The notes under the pieces: generated by a model
What the model saw: the letters and a program-made list of their open reading frames with translations, nothing else
The model's database searches: none
What the model was told of the DNA's origin: nothing
Source: Sporocytophaga sp.
GTDB taxonomy: Bacteria; Bacteroidota; Bacteroidia; Cytophagales; Cytophagaceae
Reading direction: 5' to 3'
DNA length: 64,000 nucleotides
Assembly: GCF_017745095.1 (NCBI RefSeq)
Contig: NZ_JAGHZZ010000009.1
Location: 124,001-188,000 of the forward strand
Made by a program: the position numbers and the translations under genes
Shown: piece by piece, positions 56,271-64,000 of the stretch
How positions within the stretch are numbered: the first letter of the stretch is position 1
Layout: every line of letters starts with the position of its first letter

Positions 56271-57782
56271 ATGAAAGCAAAACACATTGTTCTTTTGGCT
56301 CTTATCACGTCTTTGCTTGGTGGAGCCGTTTCCATATTCGGATATAAATATCTGGTTGGAGAAAAGTATATCTATTCTGTACAAAGCAGACCCCCTGCTG
56401 TTCTATCCAATTACTCTGCGGATACAGCTTCTGTGGTAGTTCCGGAAGGGCTTAATTTTATTAATGCTGCTGATGCTGCTAGGCCAGCAGTAGTTCACAT
56501 CAAAACATCTTATGAGCCTAAAAATCAGGGGCAGCAGAAAGTCTACCCTGGAGGACCAATGGATGAAATGTTGAAGGATTTCTTTGGAGAAGGATTCTCC
56601 ATGCCTGAAGGAAACTATCAAAACAGCGGTCCTCAGGAAGCATCAGGATCGGGAGTTATCATTTCTTCCGATGGTTATATCATTACCAATAATCACGTTG
56701 TAGAAAATGCAGATAAGATCGAAGTTGTTCTTAATGACAAAAGAAGCTTCACAGGAAAGCTTCTAGGAACAGACCCTTCGACTGATCTGGCTCTTGTGAA
56801 AATCGAAGAGAAAGATCTACCAACTGTGACGTATGGTAATTCAGATAATGTAAAGATCGGCGAGTGGGTGCTGGCTGTAGGTAATCCGTTCAATCTTACT
56901 TCAACTGTTACAGCAGGTATTGTAAGTGCAAAAGCCAGAAACATCAATATTCTGAAAAGCAAAGATAATCTCGCCATAGAGTCTTTTATTCAGACGGATG
57001 CTGTGGTAAATCCAGGAAACAGTGGAGGTGCCCTTGTTAACCTTAGAGGTGAGCTGATAGGTATAAATACAGCCATTGCTTCTCCCACTGGTTCATATGC
57101 TGGTTATTCTTTTGCCGTGCCTGTAGCACTAGTAAAGAAAGTTATAAAAGACCTTGCTGAGTACGGAACCGTTCAAAGAGCGTTACTTGGGGTTAGTATT
57201 ATGGAAATTAACTCAACTCTTGCAAAAGAAAAGGGACTTAAAGATGTTACTGGCGTTTATATTGCCTCTGTAAATCAGTCTAGCGCTGCTGATAAAGCTG
57301 GGTTAAAAGAAGGTGATGTAATTACTCATGTCAACCAGGTTCCTGTAAACTCTTCAGCTTCATTGCAGGAGAATGTTGCAAGGTTCCGCCCAGGAGATAA
57401 AATTAAAGTGAAGTTTGTTCGTGATGGAAAAGAACAAGAGGTTGATGCTGTACTTATGAATACTAAAGGTAATACTCAGCTTGTGAAGAAAGAAGATATC
57501 AGTACTTCAACAAAATCTGTAGGTGCTAGTCTGATTGATCTTTCAAAAGAAGAAATGAAGAAATTAGGTATAGATGGAGGTGCAAAGGTAACTAAGATAA
57601 TGCCTGGTAAATTCAGAGAAGCAGGCATTAAAGAAGGTTTCATCATTACTTCCATAGACAAGCAAAAGGTTAAAAATGCTGAAGATCTGATGCACTATCT
57701 TGATAGCAATAAATCAGAAGGTACGCTTCTTGGAGGTGTTTATCCGAATGGACAAAAAGCCTATTACGCAGTTGCGTGGTAA
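56271..57782 (+). CDS. HtrA/Deg-family periplasmic serine protease
   Basis: I chose the ATG at 56271 (503 residues, MKAKHIVLLAL), not the TTG at 56217. A signal anchor (about 5-25) places it in the periplasm. The trypsin-like domain has His142 (TNNHVVEN), Asp172 (STDLALVKIE) and Ser251 (NPGNSGGALVN). Two PDZ domains follow (about 300-395 and 415-500). It degrades or refolds damaged exported proteins as a trimer-based cage. Its location after an Hsp20 gene, though separated by a terminator, groups two stress proteins. Confidence 0.95.
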   Translation: MKAKHIVLLALITSLLGGAVSIFGYKYLVGEKYIYSVQSRPPAVLSNYSADTASVVVPEGLNFINAADAARPAVVHIKTSYEPKNQGQQKVYPGGPMDEMLKDFFGEGFSMPEGNYQNSGPQEASGSGVIISSDGYIITNNHVVENADKIEVVLNDKRSFTGKLLGTDPSTDLALVKIEEKDLPTVTYGNSDNVKIGEWVLAVGNPFNLTSTVTAGIVSAKARNINILKSKDNLAIESFIQTDAVVNPGNSGGALVNLRGELIGINTAIASPTGSYAGYSFAVPVALVKKVIKDLAEYGTVQRALLGVSIMEINSTLAKEKGLKDVTGVYIASVNQSSAADKAGLKEGDVITHVNQVPVNSSASLQENVARFRPGDKIKVKFVRDGKEQEVDAVLMNTKGNTQLVKKEDISTSTKSVGASLIDLSKEEMKKLGIDGGAKVTKIMPGKFREAGIKEGFIITSIDKQKVKNAEDLMHYLDSNKSEGTLLGGVYPNGQKAYYAVAW

Positions 57783-57809
57783 GGGTTTGGATAATCAATA
57801 AATAATTTG

Positions 57810-57840
57810 AAAGGCGTCGAATAGGCGCCTTTCTTTTTTT
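57810..57840 (+). terminator. Terminator of the HtrA gene
   Basis: A stem aaaggcg (57810-57816) with cgccttt (57826-57832) is followed by a long T run. Confidence 0.85.
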
Positions 57841-57911
57841 GTTTTACTTTAAAATCAAAACAATTTTTTACAGATTAGCATTTATATTGATCAATCGAAA
57901 ATTCTTCATCA

Positions 57912-59480
57912 ATGAAACTGAATTTAAAAGGAGCAGAAAAAATAGACTTTGCAGGAATTCTGACAGAGCTGGGTTTAAAAAATATCAATCCAGCCTTTAG
58001 TACAGGAAAGCTGGATGCTGGGAAAGGTAAAAGGAATATAAAGGAGATATTTTCACCTGTAGATGGTGGCGCAATTTCCAAAGTATATTTCGCAAATGAT
58101 GAAGATTATGATCACGTAATTGTAACAGCACAAAAGGCTTTTGAAGAATGGAGACAGTGGCCTGCTCCGAAAAGAGGCGAGATTGTAAGACAGATAGGAA
58201 ACAGACTTCGTGAACATAAAGATGCTTTGGGCAAGCTTGTTACCTGGGAAACCGGTAAAATAATGCAGGAAGGTTGGGGAGAAGTGCAGGAGATGATTGA
58301 TATCTGTGACCTGGCAGTAGGTTTATCCAGACAACTTCAAGGATTTACAATGCATTCGGAACGTCCGGAACACAGAATGTATGATCAGTACCATCCTCTT
58401 GGATTGGTAGGAATTATTTCAGCATTTAATTTTCCAGTAGCTGTTTGGTCCTGGAATGCTATGCTGGCAGCAGTCTGTGGAGACGTATGCATTTGGAAAC
58501 CTTCCGAAAAGACTCCACTCACAGCAGTAGCCTGTCAGAACATTATAAAACAGGTACTTAAAGAAAATCAGGTTCCTGAAGGTGTGTTTAGTTATATCAT
58601 AGGTGGTGCAGAGATTGGAGTGAAACTATCTGAAGATACAAGGATTCCTCTTATTTCAGCTACCGGCTCTACTAGAATGGGTAAAAAGGTTGGAGAAAAG
58701 GTTGGGGCAAGACTTGGTAAATCATTGCTGGAGCTTGGTGGAAATAATGCGATCATTGTTACTGAGAAAGCAGACCTGGATCTGGCAATCAGAGCAATTG
58801 TATTTGGAGCAGTTGGAACTTGTGGCCAGAGATGTACAACAACAAGAAGAATAATCGTACATGAGAATGTATATGATGTTGTTAAAAAGAGATTGAAAAA
58901 GATTTATAATGACCTGCCAATTGGTAATCCTTTTAAGCAGGGAATTTTAGTAGGGCCGCTGATTGATAAGGCAGCAACAGAAAATTACCTTGCAGCACTT
59001 AAAAGAGCAGTAAAAGAAGGCGGGAAGCTCGTAACAGGAGGAACTGTTATTGAGAGCAAGGAATTCCATACTGGCACTTATGTAAATCCTGCGTTGGTAG
59101 AGGCGAAGAATGAATTTTCAACTGTTCAGGAAGAAACGTTTGCCCCTATACTATATATGATTAAATATTCAGGGCCAGTAACAGAAGCGATAAGAATCCA
59201 GAATGATGTGAAGCAAGGATTGTCTTCATCAATTTTTTCAAATGATATCAGAGAAACTGAAACATTTCTTTCACATTTTGGTTCTGACTGTGGTATCGCC
59301 AACGTGAATATAGGAACCTCCGGCGCAGAAATTGGCGGAGCATTTGGAGGAGAGAAGGAGACAGGAGGAGGGAGAGAATCAGGTTCAGATGCGTGGAAAG
59401 TTTATATGCGAAGACAAACCAATACAATCAATTTTAGCTCAAAACTACCTCTGGCTCAAGGGATCAAGTTTGATTTATAG
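57912..59480 (+). CDS. Aldehyde dehydrogenase, ALDH7 (antiquitin) type
   Basis: A 522-residue NAD(P)-dependent dehydrogenase. Catalytic Cys308 (GTCGQRCTTTRR), general base Glu275 (LLELGGNN) and Asn173 (AFNFPVAVW) are in place. The opening QEIGLKNINPAF-like region and the C-terminal GAFGGEKETGGGRESGSDAWK resemble alpha-aminoadipic semialdehyde/piperideine-6-carboxylate dehydrogenases of the ALDH7 family, which act in lysine breakdown. That substrate is inferred. It is monocistronic between two unrelated genes. Confidence 0.92.
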   Translation: MKLNLKGAEKIDFAGILTELGLKNINPAFSTGKLDAGKGKRNIKEIFSPVDGGAISKVYFANDEDYDHVIVTAQKAFEEWRQWPAPKRGEIVRQIGNRLREHKDALGKLVTWETGKIMQEGWGEVQEMIDICDLAVGLSRQLQGFTMHSERPEHRMYDQYHPLGLVGIISAFNFPVAVWSWNAMLAAVCGDVCIWKPSEKTPLTAVACQNIIKQVLKENQVPEGVFSYIIGGAEIGVKLSEDTRIPLISATGSTRMGKKVGEKVGARLGKSLLELGGNNAIIVTEKADLDLAIRAIVFGAVGTCGQRCTTTRRIIVHENVYDVVKKRLKKIYNDLPIGNPFKQGILVGPLIDKAATENYLAALKRAVKEGGKLVTGGTVIESKEFHTGTYVNPALVEAKNEFSTVQEETFAPILYMIKYSGPVTEAIRIQNDVKQGLSSSIFSNDIRETETFLSHFGSDCGIANVNIGTSGAEIGGAFGGEKETGGGRESGSDAWKVYMRRQTNTINFSSKLPLAQGIKFDL

Positions 59481-59560
59481 GTATCTGAGTAAAATTATTC
59501 TTTTGAAGTGTCCATTTTGTTTTTAATTTAGCGAGATATTTAAAAAAGTTAAGATTTTTT

Positions 59561-59974
59561 ATGGCTTCCAATGGAAAGAAGTATTACGCTGTAATGCTTG
59601 TTGATGACAACGAAATCGATAATCTAATCAATCAGAAGATGATTGAAGCCGCTAATATCTGCGAGCACATTTTCGTACATTCGGGAGCAAAAAGCGCAAT
59701 AGAGTTTTTGAAGAATATTGAAAAGCTCGCAAAAGGCCCGCTGGATCTTTACCTTCCTGAAATCATTTTTCTGGATATTGACATGCCTTTGATGGATGGT
59801 TTTCAATTTCTGGATGAATTCGAAAAATTGAGCGACAGTATTAAGGCTCACAGCAAGGTGATCATGCTAACTTCCTCTCTGAATCCACAGGATATGAATA
59901 AGGCGAAGAAAAATCAATATGTCTTAAAATATATCAATAAACCTTTAACTCAGGAGAATCTAAAAAAACTTTAG
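59561..59974 (+). CDS. Stand-alone receiver-domain protein
   Basis: A 137-residue CheY-like protein: acidic pair Asp15/Asp16 (LVDDNE), phospho-acceptor Asp72 (IFLDIDMPLMDG), Thr in MLTSS and Lys in YINKPL. It has no output domain, so it likely acts by protein contact or in a phosphorelay. Its stop lies seven bases from that of a convergent gene of unknown function; an 11-bp hairpin (59954-59980) covers the junction. Confidence 0.9.
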   Translation: MASNGKKYYAVMLVDDNEIDNLINQKMIEAANICEHIFVHSGAKSAIEFLKNIEKLAKGPLDLYLPEIIFLDIDMPLMDGFQFLDEFEKLSDSIKAHSKVIMLTSSLNPQDMNKAKKNQYVLKYINKPLTQENLKKL

Positions 59975-59980
59975 ATTCTC
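59954..59980. terminator. Hairpin at the junction of the convergent receiver and unknown gene
   Basis: Perfect 11-bp stem gagaatctaaa (59954-59964) with tttagattctc (59970-59980). T runs are weak on both sides, so termination is only possible, not strong. Confidence 0.4.
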
Positions 59981-61420
59981 TTAAGTTAATCTGTTTATAA
60001 AGTCCTCGTCCAGCTTCAGATATTTCAATGGTGAGAAATACGGAGGGTTGATGGCTTTGATTTTTTGTATGTATCCCTGGATCTTTCCTGATTTGCTCTT
60101 CTTTACATCATTCAATGATGTCTTTAATATTTTTGTAAATAACAGGATATGTACACAGTTCCCTTTACCCAATAATCTTACTTGGCGCTGTATACTGTTT
60201 ACTAGCTGATTAAATAAATCATAATCTTTCATCAGGCAATATTGTAAAGCAAGGAAAAGCTTTATCTCTAGTTGCGTATATGGATACCTTTTCAGACTCA
60301 GGTCATTCAGCATGTTATTTACATACTTCGCCGCTTCATCATATTTGTCTCCATAGTAACAAGAAATAGCACGGTATAGCACATAGATGATATACTGAGG
60401 AACATTGTTCTTGTCGATATCAAAATCTTCGAAAATGGATTTATTTTCTTCATATAATAAATTCTCATTTTCCAGACGCATATGTCTTTCCAGTTTTGTC
60501 AGAAGAAACTGGGGAGTAAAAGTATACAGGTTGTAATTAGAAATAAAGATAGCCGCAGTCTCATTTACCTCTTCGTAATATTTTTCCGCTTTTCTATAAA
60601 CCGCAACATTGGTATAGTATTCAAGCTTCAAATATTCAAAAACCAGTTTTAAATGATAATAAATCGGATCAAGGTAATAAGAATCAAAGATCGTCTGAAC
60701 CTTGTCAAAAATATCTTCAATTGGGTCTTGCTGGCCTTCAGAATTTATGCTCTTTTCTACAAATAACCAATGGTAGATGTTCAGGCAAGACATGTAAATA
60801 TAAAGACGGTGGGACTGATAAAGATTGGAAACATTCTCCAGTTCTTTTTTCAATAGTGTTAGTCCCAGTTTTTCAGTCTCGTCGTAAGTAAGGAAATATA
60901 TCCCTAGTTTCTTAAAATACTCAGCAAGCAGATCTTCGGCCTTGTCAACCGCAAGCATGTAGGCAACGTGCCTGTTGTACAGCTGAGAATAGTTAAATTG
61001 GTCAGGGCTATTGATCTGAAGTTTCTTCAGAGTCTTGTAAATGATCGTCAACTCGTTTGAAAGGTCATAATCGAGCAATTCTTTTTCGAGCTTTCTTAAT
61101 GTCGCAAGCGCAATCGCCTTCTTTTTGGTAAAAACTATTTCATTGATTGTGGCTACTTTTTTCAAAAGGGTAGTCCTTGGACTTTCCATCTGATGAAGCA
61201 GGTATTCCTCAATTTTCTGATTAAGTCTGGAGCGTAAAGTGTAATATGCATTGGTATTAACATCCAACTCCTCCATAATTTTTGTGTCAGATAATTGCTT
61301 TTCCCTCATAAATTTGAGGAGATAAGCAGACTTTTCTGCATTACTTTCAATCAAGGAATCATAAATAGAATTATAATCCTTGGGTGAAAGTTGTTTTATA
61401 ATATTCTTGAGCTTTGACAT
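59981..61420 (-). CDS. Unrecognised 479-residue helical protein
   Basis: No family recognised. Predicted almost wholly alpha-helical and cytosolic. Residues about 1-75 resemble a helix-turn-helix (LSDTKIMEELDVNTNAYYTLRSRLN); the rest shows TPR-like helix pairs (e.g. FEYLKLEYYTNVAVYRKAEKYYEEV) and many Tyr and Leu residues. This resembles regulators with a DNA-binding head and TPR body, but no canonical motif is intact. It is convergent with a lone receiver, seven bases apart. A possible -7 box (minus-strand TAGATTTG, 61465-61472) lies about 45 bases before the start. Confidence 0.7.
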   Translation of the reverse strand: MSKLKNIIKQLSPKDYNSIYDSLIESNAEKSAYLLKFMREKQLSDTKIMEELDVNTNAYYTLRSRLNQKIEEYLLHQMESPRTTLLKKVATINEIVFTKKKAIALATLRKLEKELLDYDLSNELTIIYKTLKKLQINSPDQFNYSQLYNRHVAYMLAVDKAEDLLAEYFKKLGIYFLTYDETEKLGLTLLKKELENVSNLYQSHRLYIYMSCLNIYHWLFVEKSINSEGQQDPIEDIFDKVQTIFDSYYLDPIYYHLKLVFEYLKLEYYTNVAVYRKAEKYYEEVNETAAIFISNYNLYTFTPQFLLTKLERHMRLENENLLYEENKSIFEDFDIDKNNVPQYIIYVLYRAISCYYGDKYDEAAKYVNNMLNDLSLKRYPYTQLEIKLFLALQYCLMKDYDLFNQLVNSIQRQVRLLGKGNCVHILLFTKILKTSLNDVKKSKSGKIQGYIQKIKAINPPYFSPLKYLKLDEDFINRLT

Positions 61421-61864
61421 TTGATTTTCCTGGGGAATAAGGATGTTATCACGCTTAAACTTGTCAAATCTACTAAAAAAAACATCGACTGGAAAGAGAA
61501 AAACCTTTAAAAGTTACATTTTTAAGGTTGAAGCAGAAAGTTCCGCGAAGAATGTAATTTTTAGAAAATGAAATAATGGAAATTAAAGTAAGAAAACACG
61601 GTGAAAATGAGTTATGTAAGATTGGTGTAATGGACCTTTTATCAAATAATCTCATAAAAATATTAACGTACAATAATTTAGATATTATTTTTTTATACGC
61701 TTAAAAATGGAAAAAGGTAAACAACGTCTGAAATTTTAATTTCAAATTTATCCTAAAATGTCACTTTTTTTAAAGCCGGAAAAGGGAAATTTAATTGGGC
61801 AATTATAAAAATAGTAATAATTCAGTGTGCAAAAATATCTAAGTTTGAGGTTATAGTAAAAAAC
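61421..61864. other. Non-coding interval upstream of the unknown helical gene
   Basis: About 440 bases. It holds the possible -7 box at 61465-61472 and a 42-codon plus-strand ORF (61576-61704) that I do not trust. The base composition is very AT-rich. Nothing else recognisable. Confidence 0.5.
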
Positions 61865-61891
61865 AAAAGCCCTTGAAGTTCAAGGGCTTTT
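61865..61891 (-). terminator. Terminator of tRNA-Ala
   Basis: A 12-bp stem (aaaagcccttga at 61865-61876 with tcaagggctttt at 61880-61891) directly after the tRNA on the minus strand, flanked by T-rich sequence. Confidence 0.85.
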
Positions 61892-61893
61892 TG

Positions 61894-61967
<74 letters not shown>

Positions 61968-61977
61968 GTTGGCGATG

Positions 61978-61985
61978 CAAATATA
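61978..61985 (-). promoter_or_regulatory. -7 box of tRNA-Ala
   Basis: Minus strand TATATTTG matches TAnnTTTG, ten bases before the tRNA 5' end, the same placement as in tRNA-Phe. The -33 region has only a T run. Confidence 0.55.
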
Positions 61986-62013
61986 TTAAAAAGGCAGAAT
62001 AAAAAAGAAATCT

Positions 62014-62559
62014 TTAGTTTAATATCCTGACCGCTTTCACAAACCGTGGATGATAATAATCGGAATAAAGATCATCTTCAATAACTCCCATTTTGGTTGT
62101 TGAATGAATGAATTTAACACTGTTGCACTTTACCTCTGTAACAAGGCCGACATGGTTTATTTTATTTCCACCTTTATTATCGCTAAAGAATAGAAGATCG
62201 CCTTCTTTGACTTCTCCTATTTTTACAGGCTTACCATATTCACTTTGGGCAGTTGAGGTTCTGGGCAGGGTAATCTCAATTGTTTTGTAGGAATTGCAAA
62301 CCAGACCTGAGCAATCAATACCTGATTTTGTGGTTCCTCCATACTTATAGTGAGTGCCAAGATATGATCTGGCCGAAGTGATTACCTGTTGAGCCTTGTC
62401 TTCACTGACCTTATCTGTTTTTATTACCTTAGTATTCGGATGACTACTTTTCCCGGATGTATTTTGCTTCGATGACTTACAGGAAACCATCGCAGCAACA
62501 AAAATCGTTGAGAATAAGATTGGGTTAACTACTGATTTGATAACTTTGAAGAAATGCAT
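62014..62559 (-). CDS. NlpC/P60 (C40) peptidoglycan hydrolase lipoprotein
   Basis: A lipoprotein signal ends at Cys27 (AMVSCKSS). After a Ser/Lys-rich linker, the C40 domain (about 55-181) has catalytic Cys83 (GIDCSGLVCN), His136 (NHVGLVTE) and a polar third residue His152 (FIHSTT). Such enzymes cleave D-Glu-mDAP bonds in peptidoglycan peptides. The 181-residue length is minimal, with no SH3 domains. Divergent from the glcD-type gene. Confidence 0.92.
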   Translation of the reverse strand: MHFFKVIKSVVNPILFSTIFVAAMVSCKSSKQNTSGKSSHPNTKVIKTDKVSEDKAQQVITSARSYLGTHYKYGGTTKSGIDCSGLVCNSYKTIEITLPRTSTAQSEYGKPVKIGEVKEGDLLFFSDNKGGNKINHVGLVTEVKCNSVKFIHSTTKMGVIEDDLYSDYYHPRFVKAVRILN

Positions 62560-62603
62560 ACCAAAGTTTTTGTAAATTTAATATATTAAAATAAAGGGCT
62601 ACA

Positions 62604-64000
62604 ATGAATACGCAAACGATTACGGAAAATTTTATTGATGAGTTGATAAAAATAGCTGGTGCTGAGTTTGTGTTCACAGATACTGAATCTTTGGAAAAGT
62701 ATGGTCAGGATGAGACAGAAGATCTTGTTTTTCTTCCTCATGTAGTTGTGAAGCCGGCAAATCCGCAGGAAATCAGCTTGGTAATCAAACTGGCCAATCA
62801 GTATAAAATACCTGTTACACCCAGAGGTGCAGGTACGGGCCTGAGTGGTGGTGCATTGCCAGTTGAAAAGGGTATTCTCCTTTCTACGGAAAGACTTAAT
62901 AAAATTATTTCCATAGATGAGAAAAATTTTCAGGCTACTGTAGAAACTGGTGTAGTGACTCAGCTTTTCCAGGAAGCAGTAATTGCTAAAGGATTGTTTT
63001 ATCCTCCTGATCCATCAAGCAGAGGAAGTTGTTTCATTGGTGGCAACCTTGCAGAGTCTTCTGGTGGGCCGAAAGCAGTAAAATATGGCGTTACTAAAGA
63101 TTATGTATTGAACCTTGAAGTTGTTTTGCCTACTGGGGAAATTATCTGGACCGGCGCTAACGTGTTGAAAAATGCAACCGGATATAACCTCACTCAACTC
63201 ATGATTGGAAGTGAAGGTACTCTTGGTATTATCACTAAAGTTGTATTCAGACTTATTCCTCATCCTCCTAAAGATATTGTAATGCTTATTCCTTTCAAAT
63301 CTGCCGAGCAGGCTTGTGAAGCTGTCAACACAATATTGCATACTGGTGTGAGACCTTCCGCACTTGAGTTCATGGAAAGAGATGCTATTGAATGGAGTGC
63401 CGGATATCTTAATTTAGACTTTGATCTTCCAAAAGATGTCGAAGCACATCTTCTTGTGGAGGTGGATGGAAATGATCTTGATTTGCTTTCTCGTGATGCT
63501 GAAAAAATTTATGAGGCTGTAAGTGGCTTTGACATTTATGAGCCGTTGTTTGCGGATTCTGCACAACAAAAGGAAGACTTATGGAAAATCAGAAGAAATG
63601 TTGGTCATGCAGTAAAGTCAAATTCAATATATAAAGAAGAAGATACTGTTGTTCCCAGAGCTGAGTTGCCTGCGCTTATTAAAGAAATTAAAAGGATTTC
63701 CAATAAATATAATTTTAAGTCTGTTTGCTACGGGCATGCCGGTGACGGCAATCTTCATGTAAACATTGTAAGAGGAAATCTGAGTGAAAAAGAATGGAAT
63801 GAAAATATTCAGGAAGGTATTAAAGAATTATTCAGATATACAGTTGCGGTCGGTGGTACAATCTCTGGAGAACATGGCATTGGCTATGTTCAGCGTCCTT
63901 ATATTGAAATAGCAATCGGAGAAAAGCAGCTGGAGCTGATGAGACAGATCAAAAAAGCTTTTGATCCTAATGGAATTTTAAATCCGAATAAAATTTTTTA
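62604..64000 (+). CDS. glcD: FAD-linked oxidase, glycolate oxidase subunit GlcD type (truncated by window edge)
   Basis: The frame is open from ATG 62604 to the right edge and ends ...FDPNGILNPNKIF followed by ta, so the stop is almost certainly the next base and only one base is missing; the protein is about 465 residues. The FAD_binding_4 domain has PVTPRGAGTGLSGGALP (FAD binding), PPDPSSRGSCFIGGNLAE and NATGYNLTQLMIGSEGTLG. The C-terminal FAD-oxidase domain has YGHAGDGNLHVNI and GTISGEHGIGYVQ. It oxidises 2-hydroxy acids such as glycolate or D-lactate. No glcE or glcF is adjacent in view. Confidence 0.93.
   Translation, partial: MNTQTITENFIDELIKIAGAEFVFTDTESLEKYGQDETEDLVFLPHVVVKPANPQEISLVIKLANQYKIPVTPRGAGTGLSGGALPVEKGILLSTERLNKIISIDEKNFQATVETGVVTQLFQEAVIAKGLFYPPDPSSRGSCFIGGNLAESSGGPKAVKYGVTKDYVLNLEVVLPTGEIIWTGANVLKNATGYNLTQLMIGSEGTLGIITKVVFRLIPHPPKDIVMLIPFKSAEQACEAVNTILHTGVRPSALEFMERDAIEWSAGYLNLDFDLPKDVEAHLLVEVDGNDLDLLSRDAEKIYEAVSGFDIYEPLFADSAQQKEDLWKIRRNVGHAVKSNSIYKEEDTVVPRAELPALIKEIKRISNKYNFKSVCYGHAGDGNLHVNIVRGNLSEKEWNENIQEGIKELFRYTVAVGGTISGEHGIGYVQRPYIEIAIGEKQLELMRQIKKAFDPNGILNPNKIF

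Noticed and set aside
61576-61704. A 42-codon plus-strand ORF (MEIKVRKHGENELCK...).
   Set aside because: Short, in very AT-rich non-coding DNA, no ribosome-binding site or neighbour support; could be chance.

Overview
The window is AT-rich, densely packed chromosomal DNA from a member of the Bacteroidota, most likely a gliding Cytophagales (Cytophaga/Sporocytophaga-like) bacterium. The evidence is a full-length SprA (type IX secretion translocon and gliding protein), a PorE-like TPR/PD40/OmpA lipoprotein, BshA (bacillithiol synthesis), a secreted lamin-tail protein with a gliding-type C-terminal region, and promoters of the Bacteroidota type (TTTG, 19 bases, TAnnTTTG). There is no phage, insertion sequence, CRISPR array or obvious island; this is housekeeping and envelope DNA.

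Layout. 1-6.6 kb: end of a UbiA-type prenyltransferase, purM, the PorE-like lipoprotein, and an operon of a membrane Fe-S protein, a CCG-domain Fe-S protein and a small protein of unknown function. 6.6-10 kb: tRNA-Phe, then a second UbiA enzyme of the polyprenyl-phosphate phosphoribosyltransferase type with a HAD phosphatase, facing a GT-C-like multi-spanning protein. 10-16 kb: rluB with a 300-residue basic tail, scpB, a DksA-like gene, a 53-codon small ORF and the secreted lamin-tail protein. 16-20 kb: asd, yicC, an M28 peptidase and a small membrane protein. 20-31 kb: maeB-ruvA-sprA-gcvH-vanZ. 31-34 kb: tatA-gatA-lytic transglycosylase behind a clear promoter. 34-41 kb: an envelope operon (flippase, dut, nucleotidyltransferase, TPR protein, DUF4292 lipoprotein, EnvC-like activator). 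41-45.5 kb: enoyl-CoA hydratase, two rhomboid proteases, mutL. 45.8-50.7 kb: a GH3/beta-lactamase fusion, bshA and a fatty-acid hydroxylase-like gene. 50.7-55 kb: two unusual receiver-domain proteins and a P-type cation ATPase. 55-64 kb: a duplicated tRNA-Asn unit, Hsp20, an HtrA protease, an ALDH7-type dehydrogenase, a lone receiver facing an unrecognised 479-residue protein, tRNA-Ala, an NlpC/P60 lipoprotein and a glcD-type oxidase cut by the window edge one base before its presumed stop.

The common theme is the cell envelope: type IX secretion (SprA, PorE-like), peptidoglycan turnover (lytic transglycosylase, EnvC-like, NlpC/P60, GH3 fusion), polysaccharide or lipid-linked sugars (flippase, nucleotidyltransferase, UbiA/HAD/GT-C), membrane proteases and periplasmic quality control. 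I see no single overtly new system. The best leads are the UbiA-HAD-GT-C set as a possible lipid-linked pentose route, the DUF4292 envelope operon, the membrane-tethered receiver beside a receiver-HPt protein, the altered MutL endonuclease motifs, and a terminator that appears to sit inside the convergent neighbour's coding sequence.
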